From Xanthomonas hyacinthi (GTDB lineage: Bacteria; Pseudomonadota; Gammaproteobacteria; Xanthomonadales; Xanthomonadaceae): 64,000 nucleotides of DNA. The first letter of the stretch is position 1. Every line of letters starts with the position of its first letter. Made by a program: the position numbers and the translations under genes. The stretch covers positions 2,425,001 to 2,489,000 of the forward strand of contig NZ_CP043476.1 in the NCBI RefSeq assembly GCF_009769165.1. The letters are read 5' to 3'. This document shows, in pieces, positions 30,281 to 39,672 of the stretch. Under the pieces are notes generated by a model, which did not search any database, was not told the origin of the DNA, and saw nothing but the letters and a program-made list of their open reading frames with translations.

Positions 30281-31804
30281 ATGCGCCCTGGAACACTGTT
30301 GGTGCTCGCCCTGCTGTCGCAGACCCTGATCGTCCCCGCCGGGTTCGCGCAGTCCACGCTCACCCGCGACAACGGTGCGCCGGTCGGCGACAACCAGAAT
30401 TCGCAGACCGCCGGCGCCACCGGCCCGACCCTGCTGCAGGACGTGCAGCTGATCCAGAAGCTGCAGCGCTTCGACCGCGAGCGCATTCCCGAGCGCGTGG
30501 TGCATGCGCGCGGCACCGGCGTGCACGGCGAATTCACCGCCAGTGCCGACATCTCCGAGCTGACCAAGGCCAAGGTGTTCACCGTCGGCGCGAAGACCCC
30601 GGTGTTCGTGCGCTTCTCCTCGGTGGTGCACGGCAACCACTCGCCGGAGACGCTGCGCGATCCGCACGGCTTCGCCACCAAGTTCTATACCAGCGAAGGC
30701 AACTGGGACCTGGTCGGCAACAACTTCCCCACCTTCTTCATCCGCGATGCGATCAAGTTCCCGGACATGGTGCATGCGTTCAAGCCGGATCCGCGCACCA
30801 ACCTGGACGACGATGCGCGCCGCTTCGACTTCTTCTCGCACGTGCCCGAAGCCACGCGCACGCTGACCTTGCTGTACTCCAACGAAGGCACGCCGGCCGG
30901 CTACCGCTTCATGGACGGCAACGGCGTGCACGCCTACAAGCTGGTCAACGCGCAGGGCGAAGTGCACTACGTCAAGTTCCATTGGAAGTCGCTGCAAGGC
31001 CTGAAGAACCTGGATCCGACGCAGGTGGCGCAGGTGCAGGGCAAGGACTACAGCCACCTGACCAACGACCTGGTCGGCGCGATCAAGCAGGGCGACTATC
31101 CGAAGTGGGACCTGTACATCCAGGTGCTCAAGCCGGAAGACCTGGCCACGTTCGACTTCGATCCGCTGGATGCGACCAAGATCTGGCCGGACGTGCCCGA
31201 GCGCAAGATCGGGCAGCTGGTGCTGAACAAGAACGTGGACAACTTCTTCCAGGAAACCGAACAGGTGGCGATGGCGCCGGCCAACCTGGTGCCGGGCATC
31301 GAGCCGTCGGAAGACCGCCTGCTGCAGGGGCGCATCTTCTCCTATGCCGATACCCAGCTGTACCGCGTCGGCACCAACGGCCTGAGCCTGCCGGTGAACC
31401 GGCCGCGGGTGGCGGTGAACAACGGCAACCAGGACGGGGCGATGAACTCCGGCGCCACCGCCAGCGGCGTCAACTACGAGCCGAGCCGGCTCAATCCGCG
31501 TCCGCAGGATCCGAACGCGCGCTACAGCCCGCTGCCGCTGTCGGGCACTACCCAGCAGGCGAAGATCGCCCGCGAACAGAACTTCAAGCAGGCCGGCGCG
31601 CTGTTCCGCAGCTACAGCAAGAAGGAGCAGCAGGACCTGATCCAGAGCTTCGGCGAATCGCTGGCCGGCACCGACGACGCCAGCAAGCACATCATGCTGT
31701 CGTTCCTGTACAAGGCCGATCCGGCCTACGGCAGCGGCGTCGCCCGCGTCGCCAAGGGCGACCTGGCGCGGGTCAAGCAGCTGGCCGCGCAGTTGCAGGA
31801 TTGA
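30281..31804 (+). CDS. katB: Exported monofunctional haem catalase KatB
   Basis: A 507-residue clade-3-type catalase that converts hydrogen peroxide to water and oxygen. The signal peptide (ending Gly-Phe-Ala, about residue 23) sends it to the periplasm. Distal His82 (GTGVHGEF), the Asn segment (NNFPTFFIRD) and the proximal haem ligand Tyr355 (FSYADTQLYR) are all present. NADPH-site and C-terminal helical regions are of normal small-subunit length. An ankyrin-repeat gene follows 67 bases later, the classical katB-ankB arrangement in Pseudomonas and Xanthomonas. Confidence 0.95.
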   Translation: MRPGTLLVLALLSQTLIVPAGFAQSTLTRDNGAPVGDNQNSQTAGATGPTLLQDVQLIQKLQRFDRERIPERVVHARGTGVHGEFTASADISELTKAKVFTVGAKTPVFVRFSSVVHGNHSPETLRDPHGFATKFYTSEGNWDLVGNNFPTFFIRDAIKFPDMVHAFKPDPRTNLDDDARRFDFFSHVPEATRTLTLLYSNEGTPAGYRFMDGNGVHAYKLVNAQGEVHYVKFHWKSLQGLKNLDPTQVAQVQGKDYSHLTNDLVGAIKQGDYPKWDLYIQVLKPEDLATFDFDPLDATKIWPDVPERKIGQLVLNKNVDNFFQETEQVAMAPANLVPGIEPSEDRLLQGRIFSYADTQLYRVGTNGLSLPVNRPRVAVNNGNQDGAMNSGATASGVNYEPSRLNPRPQDPNARYSPLPLSGTTQQAKIAREQNFKQAGALFRSYSKKEQQDLIQSFGESLAGTDDASKHIMLSFLYKADPAYGSGVARVAKGDLARVKQLAAQLQD

Positions 31805-31871
31805 TCGTTCACCGCGCAGCGCGGCGGCGTCTGCCTCCGCCGCGCTGCGCATTCCTTTCCGGAGACCGAAC

Positions 31872-32426
31872 ATGCGTCGTTTGCTTCTTTTCGCGCTGAG
31901 CCTGATCGCCGCCTCGGCCGTCGCCGCTGCGCCCGCGGCCGTCCCGGCCGATCCGGCCAAGGTCCAGGCGCAGCTGCGCGACTATTTCTTCGATGCCGCG
32001 CGCGAAGGCCGCCAGGACATGCTGGCCGAGTTCATCCATGCGCACTACGACCTCGACACCCGCGACGACAAGGGCTATACCGCGCTGATCCTGGCCGCCT
32101 ACCACGGCCAGCAGCCGGCGGTGGAGCAATTGCTGCGCGCAGGCGCCGATCCGTGCGCGCAGGACAAACGCGGCAACACCGCGCTGATGGGCGCGATCTT
32201 CAAGGGCGAACTGGCGATCGCCAAGCGGCTGATGCAGGCCGATTGCGCGCCCGACCAGCGCAACAACGCCGGACAGACCGCGGCGATGTATGCGGCGCTG
32301 TTCCAGCGCACCGAAGTGCTCAAAGACCTCGCCGCCAAGGGCGCCGATTTGCAGGTCAAGGACGCGCAGGGCAACGACGTGGCCAAGCTGCAGCGCGGCG
32401 AGTTCGCGCAGGCGCCGCTGCGCTGA
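31872..32426 (+). CDS. ankB: Exported ankyrin-repeat protein AnkB
   Basis: A 184-residue protein with a signal peptide (ending Ala-Val-Ala-Ala near residue 20) and four ankyrin repeats (DDKGYTALILAAYHGQ, DKRGNTALMGAIFKGE, NNAGQTAAMYAALFQR and a final partial repeat). In Pseudomonas aeruginosa the homologous periplasmic protein is needed for full KatB activity, so a helper role for the upstream catalase is likely. It has a good TCCGGAGA ribosome-binding site and shares the katB transcript. Confidence 0.93.
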   Translation: MRRLLLFALSLIAASAVAAAPAAVPADPAKVQAQLRDYFFDAAREGRQDMLAEFIHAHYDLDTRDDKGYTALILAAYHGQQPAVEQLLRAGADPCAQDKRGNTALMGAIFKGELAIAKRLMQADCAPDQRNNAGQTAAMYAALFQRTEVLKDLAAKGADLQVKDAQGNDVAKLQRGEFAQAPLR

Positions 32427-32429
32427 GCT

Positions 32430-32660
32430 GCGCGGCCGCGCCGATTGCGCTGCGATACGTCCTCGCGCAGCCCGGTGGCCACAGCGCAGCGAAGATGTAC
32501 ACGGTCATCGCCAGGTTGAAGCTCGCATGCCGCCATCGCCGGCAACCAGGCCAACGCCAGCGCCACGCAGAACATCAGCGCCACCCACGGCGCACCTGAC
32601 AGCGGCAGCACTCCGATGCCGGCGGCAGTCGCCAGCAGGCCGTGGTGGCATGGATGCGGG
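32430..32660 (-). pseudogene. Possible remnant of a membrane-protein gene
   Basis: The 644-base gap between ankB and the SDR gene holds no intact gene. On the minus strand one frame reads GLLATAAGIGVLPLSGAPWV then ALMFCVALALAWLPAMAA, two good membrane-span-like stretches. After a frame change it continues as ASFNLAMTVYIFAALW, a third. The run looks like the tail of a small membrane protein with one frameshift and no usable start. The family is not certain; the last segment recalls isoprenylcysteine-methyltransferase-type proteins. Confidence 0.3.
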
Positions 32661-33070
32661 GATACCGAGAGCGGCACAGGCGCCGTATCGGCACGGTATG
32701 CCGGCGCAGGTCCGCGCCGCAAGCGTTGACCATCGCCAGCAGGTGGTATCTGGCGCTGGCTTGGGGGCCGCGGGCGGGGCATGAATCCGCCTGCGATGCC
32801 GCGCGGATTCTGTCCCTGCCGCAACGCCCCCGCCATCGGGCGCACACGTCCTGCGGGGCGGCGCTGCCGCGGCATGGCGCCGGCTGCCCCGGATCGGCGA
32901 AAATGGCCGCTCGGCTTGGCGTCATCGGCCAGTACCATCGCCCATCCCGGCCTGCCGGAGCCCGCGCGCCAGTGGCGGCGGGCGCAGCGCGGCGCCCCGA
33001 TCGCTGTTCCCGACGGCAGCCCTGCCGCTCGTTCGCCACGGCCCGCCCGCCGCTCATCACGGATCCACTC

Positions 33071-34648
33071 TTGAACGCCACCGCCGATTCTCCCGCCGCC
33101 GACCTGCCCCTGACCGAGCGCCTGCGCGTCGCCCTGGACCTGCTCGAAGCCATCGACGCCGACCGCAGCGTGCTCGATGCGCTGCCCGAGGCCGACCGCG
33201 TGCGCCTGCACCAGGTGGTGGCCAAGGTCTACCACCCCGAGCCCAAGGCGCGCCGGCAGCTGCTCAAGCAGCAGGCGCGCGAACGCCACCAGGAGAAGGT
33301 GCGCAAGGCCGAGGCGTTGCTCGAGCAGACCGGCATCCGCGCGCTGCGGCGCAAGCCGGTGTTCAGCACGCCGAACTACTTCCCGCCGCATGCCGCCGGT
33401 CTGCACGACGCCAGCAACGCTGCGGCCGAAGAGCCCGCAGTGCCGCACTCGCCCGAGTTGCGCCACTGCTATGTGTGCAAGCAGAAGTTCACCCAGCTGC
33501 ACCATTTCTACGACCAGATGTGCCCGGCCTGCGCCGAGCTCAATTACTTCAAGCGTACCGAAACCGCCGATCTGCGCGGACGCGTGGCGCTGCTGACCGG
33601 CGGCCGGGTCAAGATCGGTTACCAGGCTGGACTGAAGCTGTTGCGCGCCGGCGCCGAGCTGATCGTGACCACGCGCTTCCCACGCGATTCGGCCGCGCGT
33701 TACGCGCAGGAACCGGATTTCGCCGAGTGGGGCCAGCGCCTGCAGGTGTTCGGCCTGGACCTGCGCCACACGCCCAGCGTCGAAGCGTTCTGCAGCCAGT
33801 TGCTGGCCACGCGCGCGCGGCTGGACTTCATCGTCAACAACGCTTGCCAGACCGTGCGCCGGCCGCCGCAGTTCTATGCGCACATGATGGCCGGCGAAAC
33901 CGCCGCGCTGCACGAACTGCCCGAGCACGTGCGCCGCCTGGTCGGCCACTACGAAGGCCTGCGCAGCCCGGAACTGCTGCCGGCGGCATCGGCGACCACG
34001 CTGCCGGCGGGCCAGGGCCACGGCATCAGCGGCGCCGACGGGCTGACCCGCGCCGCCGAACTGTCGCAGGTGCCGTTGCTGGCCGACGAACTGCTCGGCC
34101 AGCAGCATTTGTTTCCCGAAGGGCGTCTGGACCAGGACCTGCAGCAGGTGGATCTGCGCGGACGCAACTCGTGGCGCCTGCTGATGGCCGAAGTGCCGTC
34201 GGTGGAATTGCTGGAGACGCAGCTGGTCAACGCCATCGCCCCGTTCATCATCAACGCGCGGCTCAAGCCGCTGATGCTGCGCACGCCCGAGCGCGACAAG
34301 CACATCGTCAACGTGTCGGCGATGGAAGGGCAGTTCTACCGCAACTTCAAGACCACCCGGCATCCGCACACCAACATGGCCAAGGCCGCGTTGAACATGA
34401 TGACCCGCACCTCAGCCGCCGATTACCAGAACGACGGCATCCATATGAACAGCGTGGACACCGGCTGGGTCACCGACGAGGATCCGGCCGAGATCGCCGC
34501 GCGCAAGGTGCAGGAAGAGCGCTTCCACCCGCCGCTGGACATCGTCGACGGCGCCGCGCGCATCGTCGACCCGATCATCCACGGCTGCAACACCGGTGAG
34601 CACGTGTGGGGCCAGTTCCTGAAGGACTACGCGCCGACGGACTGGTAG
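33071..34648 (+). CDS. SDR-fold protein with N-terminal four-cysteine cluster
   Basis: A 525-residue protein from the TTG at 33071; no ATG lies near the conserved N-terminus, so the start is uncertain. Residues 1-135 are helical and charged. About residues 136-158 hold a CYVC...CPAC four-cysteine cluster that could bind zinc. The rest is a Rossmann SDR: TGGRVKIGYQ nucleotide loop, the FIVNNACQT strand with the NNA motif, and NVSAMEGQ with the catalytic Ser. The usual Tyr-x-x-x-Lys reads Thr434-x-x-x-Lys438, so the catalytic Tyr is replaced. The function is unknown; an oxidoreductase is assumed from the fold. Confidence 0.78.
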   Translation: MNATADSPAADLPLTERLRVALDLLEAIDADRSVLDALPEADRVRLHQVVAKVYHPEPKARRQLLKQQARERHQEKVRKAEALLEQTGIRALRRKPVFSTPNYFPPHAAGLHDASNAAAEEPAVPHSPELRHCYVCKQKFTQLHHFYDQMCPACAELNYFKRTETADLRGRVALLTGGRVKIGYQAGLKLLRAGAELIVTTRFPRDSAARYAQEPDFAEWGQRLQVFGLDLRHTPSVEAFCSQLLATRARLDFIVNNACQTVRRPPQFYAHMMAGETAALHELPEHVRRLVGHYEGLRSPELLPAASATTLPAGQGHGISGADGLTRAAELSQVPLLADELLGQQHLFPEGRLDQDLQQVDLRGRNSWRLLMAEVPSVELLETQLVNAIAPFIINARLKPLMLRTPERDKHIVNVSAMEGQFYRNFKTTRHPHTNMAKAALNMMTRTSAADYQNDGIHMNSVDTGWVTDEDPAEIAARKVQEERFHPPLDIVDGAARIVDPIIHGCNTGEHVWGQFLKDYAPTDW

Positions 34649-34725
34649 GCGCGCAGCGCCATCGCGCACCGCGGCGGCGATCGCAGGACGCGGCGCGATG
34701 CGCAAGGTCCGCCCTGGCGCTACCG

Positions 34726-34773
34726 CGCCGCCGCCGATGCGTGCACGCCGGGAGCCACGCATCGGCGGCGGCG
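34726..34773. terminator. Hairpin with perfect 18-bp stem between convergent genes
   Basis: CGCCGCCGCCGATGCGTG and its exact complement at 34756-34773 flank a 12-base loop. It stands between the SDR gene and the S9 peptidase, which converge, and there is no T run. It may stop transcription from both sides or protect the 3' ends. Confidence 0.55.
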
Positions 34774-34778
34774 AGGAC

Positions 34779-36875
34779 CTACTTGCGCACGCTCTGCGTA
34801 TGCGACTTCAGCGCGTCCTCCAGGCCCGGTACCTGCGCCGCGCCGTCCGGCACGCTGAGGCTGGAACCGACCAGGTCCTGCTCGAACGGCTGCGTGCGTC
34901 CGCCCAGGCATTTGCCCAGGAACGCTTCGCTGACCGCGTTGAAGGCCTTGCTGTTCTCCGGCCGGGCGAAGCCGTGGCCCTCGTCGGGGAACAGCACATA
35001 GGTGACCGGGATCTGCTTGGCCTTCAGCGCGTTGACGATCTGGTCGGCCTCGGCCTGCTTGACCCGCGGATCGTTGGCGCCCTGGCCGATCAGCAGCGGC
35101 CTGGCGATGCGCTCGGCGCGACTCAGCGGCGAGCGTTCGTCCAGCAGCTTCTTGCCGGCCTCGGTGCGCGGATCGCCGATGCGCCGCGCCATCTGCTCGA
35201 AACCGGATTTCCAGTACGGCGGGATGGTGCTGAGCAAGGTGTTCAAGTTGGACGGGCCGACGATGTCCACGCCGCACTTGAAGGTCTCCGGGGTGAAGCT
35301 GAGCCCGACCAGCGTGGCGTAGCCGCCGTAGCTGCCGCCCATGATCGCGACCTGGTCCTTGGTGGTGATGCCCTGCTGCACCGCCCACTGCACCGCATCG
35401 AGCAGGTCGTCGTGCATCTTGGCTGCCCACTCGCCATCGCCGGCGTTGGTGAAGCGCTTGCCGAAGCCGGTGGAGCCGCGGTAGTTGACCTGCAGCACTG
35501 CGTAACCGCGGTTGGCCAGCCACTGGTTGTAGCCGCTGTAGCCGTAGTCGTCGCGCGCCCACGGCCCGCCGTGCACGAACAGCACCAGCGGCACCGGCGT
35601 GTCGGCCTTGCCGTCGCCGTTGGCATCGGCCTCGCGCGGCAGGGTGAGGTAGCTGACCAGGGTCAGGCCGTCGCGCGAGCGGATCTCCTGCGGCCACTGC
35701 GGGACCAGCGGCTGCCCCTCCAGCGCCGGGCGCGCGGCGAACAGCTTGGTCAGCTTGCCTGCGCCGGACGGCACGCGGTCGTAGCGGTAGAACGTCGCCG
35801 GCGCATCGGCGGCCGAGTAGGCGACGATCCAGATGCGGTCGTCCTGGGTACGGCTCGGCACCGAGATCTCGCCCGGGCCGATCGCCTGCAGCTGTTTCAT
35901 GTCCGCGGCGATGCCCGGGTCCAGCACCTTCCATTCCGGGCGCAGGTAGTTCGACTCCACCGCCTGCACCACGCCGCTGCGCGGATCGGTCAGGGTGCCG
36001 CCCACGTCCGCGCGCGCATCCTCGAACAGCAGCTTGCGCGTGCCGCTGGCCACGTCCACCGCGTACAGCGCCGAGGTGTCGCGCTGGCGCGAATCGACGA
36101 AGTACAGCGTCTTGCCGTCGGCGGTGAAGCCGGACGGCGCGGTGGTCAGCGAATCCTCGAACGGGATCTCTTCGCGCTTCTGCCAGCCGCCCTTGCCGTC
36201 GGGCTGCAGCAGGTCTTCGCCGCCGTCCTCGCGCGAGCGCGTCGCCAGCCGCACCTGGTAGTCGTCGTCGGCCAGGTAGTCGCCGATCTGCTGGGTGTTC
36301 TTCCGCAGCAGCGTGCGCTTGCCGCCGGCCAGATCGACCCGGTACAGATCGTGCCACTGCGCATCGCGATCGTTCATGCCGACCAGGATCGATTCCGGAT
36401 GCTTGCGGCTGGCCGCCACCACCCGCGCGCGGGTCTTGGGGAAGTCGCTGAGGTCGCGGCCGTTGCCGCCCGCGGCGAGATCGAGCGCGAACAGGTGGAA
36501 ATCCTCGTCGCCGCCGCTGTCGCGCATGTACAGCAAGGTGTTGGGCAGGAACGACCAGAAATAGGAGCGGATGCCGCGGCCGCTGTCGTGGGTGACCGCG
36601 CGTGCCTTGTCGGGCGCATCGGCGGGCGCGACCCAGACGTTCAGCACGCCGTCCACCGGCGCCAGCCAGCTCAGGGTCTTGCCGTCCGGGCTGAGCTGTA
36701 CGCCGCTGCGCTCCGGGTTGCCGAACAGCACGTCGCGCGGGATCAGCGCCGGCGGCGCGGCCGGTGGAGCCGACGTCTGCGCGGACGGCGCGTCCTTGGC
36801 GGCGGGAGCGGCGGCCTGCTGCGAGCAGGCGGAGACCGCGAGGGCGAGACTGGAAGCCAGGACGAGACGCCGCAT
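34779..36875 (-). CDS. Lipoprotein S9 family prolyl oligopeptidase-like peptidase
   Basis: A 698-residue protein with a lipoprotein signal ending LAVSAC at residues 12-17 and an Ala/Pro linker. An N-terminal beta-propeller spans about 45-420. The C-terminal catalytic domain has nucleophile Ser515 (GGSYGG), an acid in GANDPRVK and His634 (DEGHGF). This is the acylaminoacyl-peptidase/oligopeptidase branch, acting on short peptides outside the cytoplasm. A Cys ([14 protein letters not shown]) near the active site is typical of the branch. Full length. Confidence 0.93.
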   Translation of the reverse strand: MRRLVLASSLALAVSACSQQAAAPAAKDAPSAQTSAPPAAPPALIPRDVLFGNPERSGVQLSPDGKTLSWLAPVDGVLNVWVAPADAPDKARAVTHDSGRGIRSYFWSFLPNTLLYMRDSGGDEDFHLFALDLAAGGNGRDLSDFPKTRARVVAASRKHPESILVGMNDRDAQWHDLYRVDLAGGKRTLLRKNTQQIGDYLADDDYQVRLATRSREDGGEDLLQPDGKGGWQKREEIPFEDSLTTAPSGFTADGKTLYFVDSRQRDTSALYAVDVASGTRKLLFEDARADVGGTLTDPRSGVVQAVESNYLRPEWKVLDPGIAADMKQLQAIGPGEISVPSRTQDDRIWIVAYSAADAPATFYRYDRVPSGAGKLTKLFAARPALEGQPLVPQWPQEIRSRDGLTLVSYLTLPREADANGDGKADTPVPLVLFVHGGPWARDDYGYSGYNQWLANRGYAVLQVNYRGSTGFGKRFTNAGDGEWAAKMHDDLLDAVQWAVQQGITTKDQVAIMGGSYGGYATLVGLSFTPETFKCGVDIVGPSNLNTLLSTIPPYWKSGFEQMARRIGDPRTEAGKKLLDERSPLSRAERIARPLLIGQGANDPRVKQAEADQIVNALKAKQIPVTYVLFPDEGHGFARPENSKAFNAVSEAFLGKCLGGRTQPFEQDLVGSSLSVPDGAAQVPGLEDALKSHTQSVRK

Positions 36876-36910
36876 GAGTGCTCCGGGAACGTTGTTGGGG
36901 GGGGGATTTT

Positions 36911-36923
36911 GTTATTTTATAAC
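36911..36923. promoter_or_regulatory. AT-rich palindrome upstream of the S9 peptidase
   Basis: GTTATTTTATAAC is an inverted repeat (arms GTTAT/ATAAC) in the only strongly AT-rich stretch of this area, about 40 bases ahead of the peptidase start at 36875. On the minus strand it includes TATAAA, so it is a candidate -10 or operator. I find no matching -35. Confidence 0.3.
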
Positions 36924-37127
36924 ATATTGGATTGAACAGATGGAGATTGCAGGGGCGCATGTGTCGGTGCGGCCAGGGGGCAATGCAGCGGCGGCGCGTT
37001 CCAGGGTCGCCTGCCGGCGGCCGTTGCGGCTACGGGTTTCGACGCCCGGACATGGGCGTACCGGCGGCGTGGCGAAGGGTGCTGTCAGATATGCGGCGTC
37101 GCCGACGCTTGCGCTTTGCCGGCCGCA

Positions 37128-37520
37128 ATGCAGAATCCGGCATCGACCCAAGCGCAGAGCGACGACATGGCCTCCGATGCCAGCTACGTGGATTACGTCC
37201 TGGAACAGGCGGCGCTCGGCGCCGCGCTGACCTGCAAGAAGATGTTCGGCGAATACGCGCTGTACCTGGACGGCAAGGTGGTGGCGTTCGTCTGCGATAA
37301 CCAGGTCTTCGTCAAGCCGACCGCCGCCGGGCGCGCACTGCTCGACGACGTGGTCGAACAGGCGCCGTATCCGGGCGGCAAGCCGCACTACCTGATCGAC
37401 GAGGGGCTGGAGGACCGGAGCCTGTTGCAGCGCCTGCTGCGCGCGACGGCGCAGGCATTGCCCGCCCCCAAACCAGCCAAGGTCGGCAAACGCGCAAGCC
37501 GGCCGCCGGCGCCGCGTTAG
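37128..37520 (+). CDS. TfoX/Sxy N-terminal domain protein
   Basis: A 130-residue protein whose body (DASYVDYVLEQ, KKMFGEYALYLDGKVVAFVC, GGKPHYLI) matches the TfoX_N domain. It lacks the C-terminal domain of full-length competence regulators and ends in a Lys/Pro-rich tail. Stand-alone TfoX_N proteins are common and of unknown role. The ATG at 37167 (MASDASYVDYV) is an equally likely start. Confidence 0.85.
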   Translation: MQNPASTQAQSDDMASDASYVDYVLEQAALGAALTCKKMFGEYALYLDGKVVAFVCDNQVFVKPTAAGRALLDDVVEQAPYPGGKPHYLIDEGLEDRSLLQRLLRATAQALPAPKPAKVGKRASRPPAPR

Positions 37521-37555
37521 CTCGCGCGTCGTTTTCCGGATTCCGCAGCACCGCT

Positions 37556-38029
37556 TCAGGTCAGCGCGTGCAGCTCGCCGCGGATGCCGCCTGCCTGCAG
37601 ATGCAGATAGCCCACCCCGATCGGCAGGCTGAAACGGCGCGGTCCGGCGCTGCCGGGATTGACGTACAGCACGCCGTCGCGGGTCTGCAGCAGCGGCTTG
37701 TGCGAATGCCCGCTGACCACCACGTCCACGGATGCGACATCGCGCGCCAGCGCCTTCAGATCGTGCAGCACGTGCAGGCGGAGGCCCGCGATGTCGACGT
37801 CCAAGGTGTCGGGCAACGCTTGCGCCCAGGGCGCGGTATCGATGTTGCCGCGGATCGCATGCAGCGGCGCGAGCGCGCGCAGCGCATCGAGGATCTCCGG
37901 CTTGCCGATGTCGCCGGCATGCACGATGGCCACGCAATCGCGCAGCGCCGCCAGCGCCTGCGGCCGCAACAGGCCGTGGGTGTCGGAAATCAAACCGATT
38001 CTCTGTGGCTGGGGGGAACGCATCGGCAT
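37556..38029 (-). CDS. YfcE/MJ0936-type metallophosphoesterase
   Basis: A 157-residue calcineurin-like phosphoesterase with LISDTHG near residues 13-19, HAGDIG, the IRGNID block (GNxD/H) and VVSGHSHKP for the remaining metal ligands, then the NPGS turn. Proteins of this family hydrolyse phosphodiesters with a dimetal site in the cytoplasm. A start at 38023 (MRSPQ) is also possible. It converges with the TfoX-domain gene across 35 bases. Confidence 0.9.
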   Translation of the reverse strand: MPMRSPQPQRIGLISDTHGLLRPQALAALRDCVAIVHAGDIGKPEILDALRALAPLHAIRGNIDTAPWAQALPDTLDVDIAGLRLHVLHDLKALARDVASVDVVVSGHSHKPLLQTRDGVLYVNPGSAGPRRFSLPIGVGYLHLQAGGIRGELHALT

Positions 38030-38121
38030 CGATTCGAATGGGGCTCGGAGCGGACTAGACTAACCCCAAGTCCCCTGTCGCCGTCGTCGTTCTTGGCCGC
38101 TGCGGCGCCGCAGCGCGAGGC

Positions 38122-38317
38122 TCACGGCGTCCGATCGATGACCGCTTCGATGTGGTGGCCATCCGGATCCACCCCCAACGCCATCCACCACCAACGCCGC
38201 CTAGCAATTGGGAGCGTAGTCCGGACGCAGGCCGGCGGCGCCGTTGCCCGCACCACCGTCGTAGAAAAGCGCGGCACGTTCGATGTCTGCGATGCCAGGA
38301 GAAACGTGATGGAGCAT
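38122..38317 (-). pseudogene. VOC/glyoxalase family gene with internal deletion
   Basis: The ATG at 38317 opens MLHHVSPGIADIERAALFYD, the standard VOC N-terminus. The reading then jumps straight to GNGAAGLRPDYAPN, which belongs near the C-terminus, meets a TAG, and after a frame change ends VDPDGHHIEAVIDRTP before a TGA at 38122. About half of a normal 125-residue VOC protein is missing, so the gene is dead. It lies in the gap between the phosphoesterase and the AI-2E-family gene, which otherwise holds nothing. Confidence 0.8.
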
Positions 38318-38416
38318 GTTGCGGCGCTCCTGGACAAGTGGATCGACGCCGCCTGCGCGGGAGCCGACGAAGTGGGAGGGGGCGGGGCTGCTTTGCGGGC
38401 GCGCTCATCGGGCGGA

Positions 38417-39469
38417 TCAATCCGCTGGCACAGCCTCGTCGGCGTCGTCCAGGGCGTGGTGGACGTACAAATGTTTGACCAGCACGTAGATCACCACGGT
38501 CAGCGGCGCCGCCAACACCACGCCGATCGGCCCGAACAGCAGGCCGATGCCGAACAGCGAGAACAACAGCAAGGCCGGCGGCAGGTTCACCGCGCGCGCC
38601 TGGATCAGCGGTTGCAGCACGTGGCCCTCGATCTGCTGCAGGACCACGAACACCAGTAGCGCGCCCAGCGCCACCTGCGGACTGACGGTGAAGCCCAGCA
38701 GCACCGCCGGGACCGCCGCCACGATCGGGCCGACGATCGGGATGAAGTCCAGCAGCGCGGTCAACAGGCCGATGCCCAGCGCCACCGGAACGCCGAGCAG
38801 CCACAGCCCCAGCCCGGTCAGACTGCCGATCACCAGCATTGCCAGAAACTGGCCGCCCAGCCAGGCGCGCAGCACCTGGCCGCTGGCAGTCAATGCCGCG
38901 TCGGCGACATCGCGCCGGTCCCGCGGCAACAGCCGCAGCAGCCCGCGCCGATACAGCTTGGGCTGCGCGGCCAGATAGACGCCGCCGACGAGCATCAGCA
39001 CCGCATCGGTGATCCCGCCGCCGGCCGACAGCACGATCGCGCCGGCATGTGTGGCCAGCGTCGAGGCGCCGTCGCGCAACTGGTCGGGGATGCTCTTGAT
39101 CTGCGGTCCGAGCGGGCCGGACTGCAGCCAGGCATGGAACTTGTTCCACGCCGCCGGCAGGGTGGTACGGAACGCGTCGATCTGGGCGGCGACTTCGGTC
39201 CCGAACAGCAATACGATCGCCGACAACGCCAGCACCAGAAACAGGATCACCAGACCCAGCGCGGCCCATTCCGGGACCGGCAGCCGCTTGCGCAGCGCCG
39301 ACGCCAGCCCGTGCAGCAGCACGCCCACCACCACCGCGCCGAACACGATCAGCAGCAATTCGGAGAGTTGCCAGGCCAGCAAGGCCAGGCCGCCCAGCAC
39401 CATGACGACCAGGACGCGCGCCGCGAAAGGCCGCAGCGGGGACGCAGAACTAGGGGCGGAGGAAAGCAT
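38417..39469 (-). CDS. AI-2E family transporter
   Basis: A 350-residue inner-membrane protein with about seven spans and the family hallmarks: the N-terminal span pair, an amphipathic loop (DAFRTTLPAAWNKFHAWL), LLDFIPIVGPIVAAVPAVLL and QQIEGHVLQPLIQ. The family includes TqsA, linked to autoinducer-2 export, and sodium/proton antiporters, so the transported substrate is open. ATGs at 39478 and 39514 are alternative starts. There is a hydrophilic, acidic C-terminus. Confidence 0.9.
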   Translation of the reverse strand: MLSSAPSSASPLRPFAARVLVVMVLGGLALLAWQLSELLLIVFGAVVVGVLLHGLASALRKRLPVPEWAALGLVILFLVLALSAIVLLFGTEVAAQIDAFRTTLPAAWNKFHAWLQSGPLGPQIKSIPDQLRDGASTLATHAGAIVLSAGGGITDAVLMLVGGVYLAAQPKLYRRGLLRLLPRDRRDVADAALTASGQVLRAWLGGQFLAMLVIGSLTGLGLWLLGVPVALGIGLLTALLDFIPIVGPIVAAVPAVLLGFTVSPQVALGALLVFVVLQQIEGHVLQPLIQARAVNLPPALLLFSLFGIGLLFGPIGVVLAAPLTVVIYVLVKHLYVHHALDDADEAVPAD

Positions 39470-39672
39470 CTGGCACATCCCGGCAAAACGGCAGTGTGCG
39501 GAGGATACGGCCATCGGAGTGCAAGGCGAGCGAAGAGCGCGGGATCCTCAAATTCGAATCGCGTGTTGCACTTGCTTCTTGAGAGCGCCCTTCCGCAGTG
39601 ACTTTCGACACGCGACCGCACGCAGTGGCTGCGGCGAAACTGCATGACAATTTCACCACGCCAGCTTCGCCC

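Noticed and set aside
34698..36935. A 745-codon plus-strand open frame opposite the S9 peptidase
   Set aside because: The minus-strand peptidase has a full triad and signal peptide; the opposite frame is a shadow.
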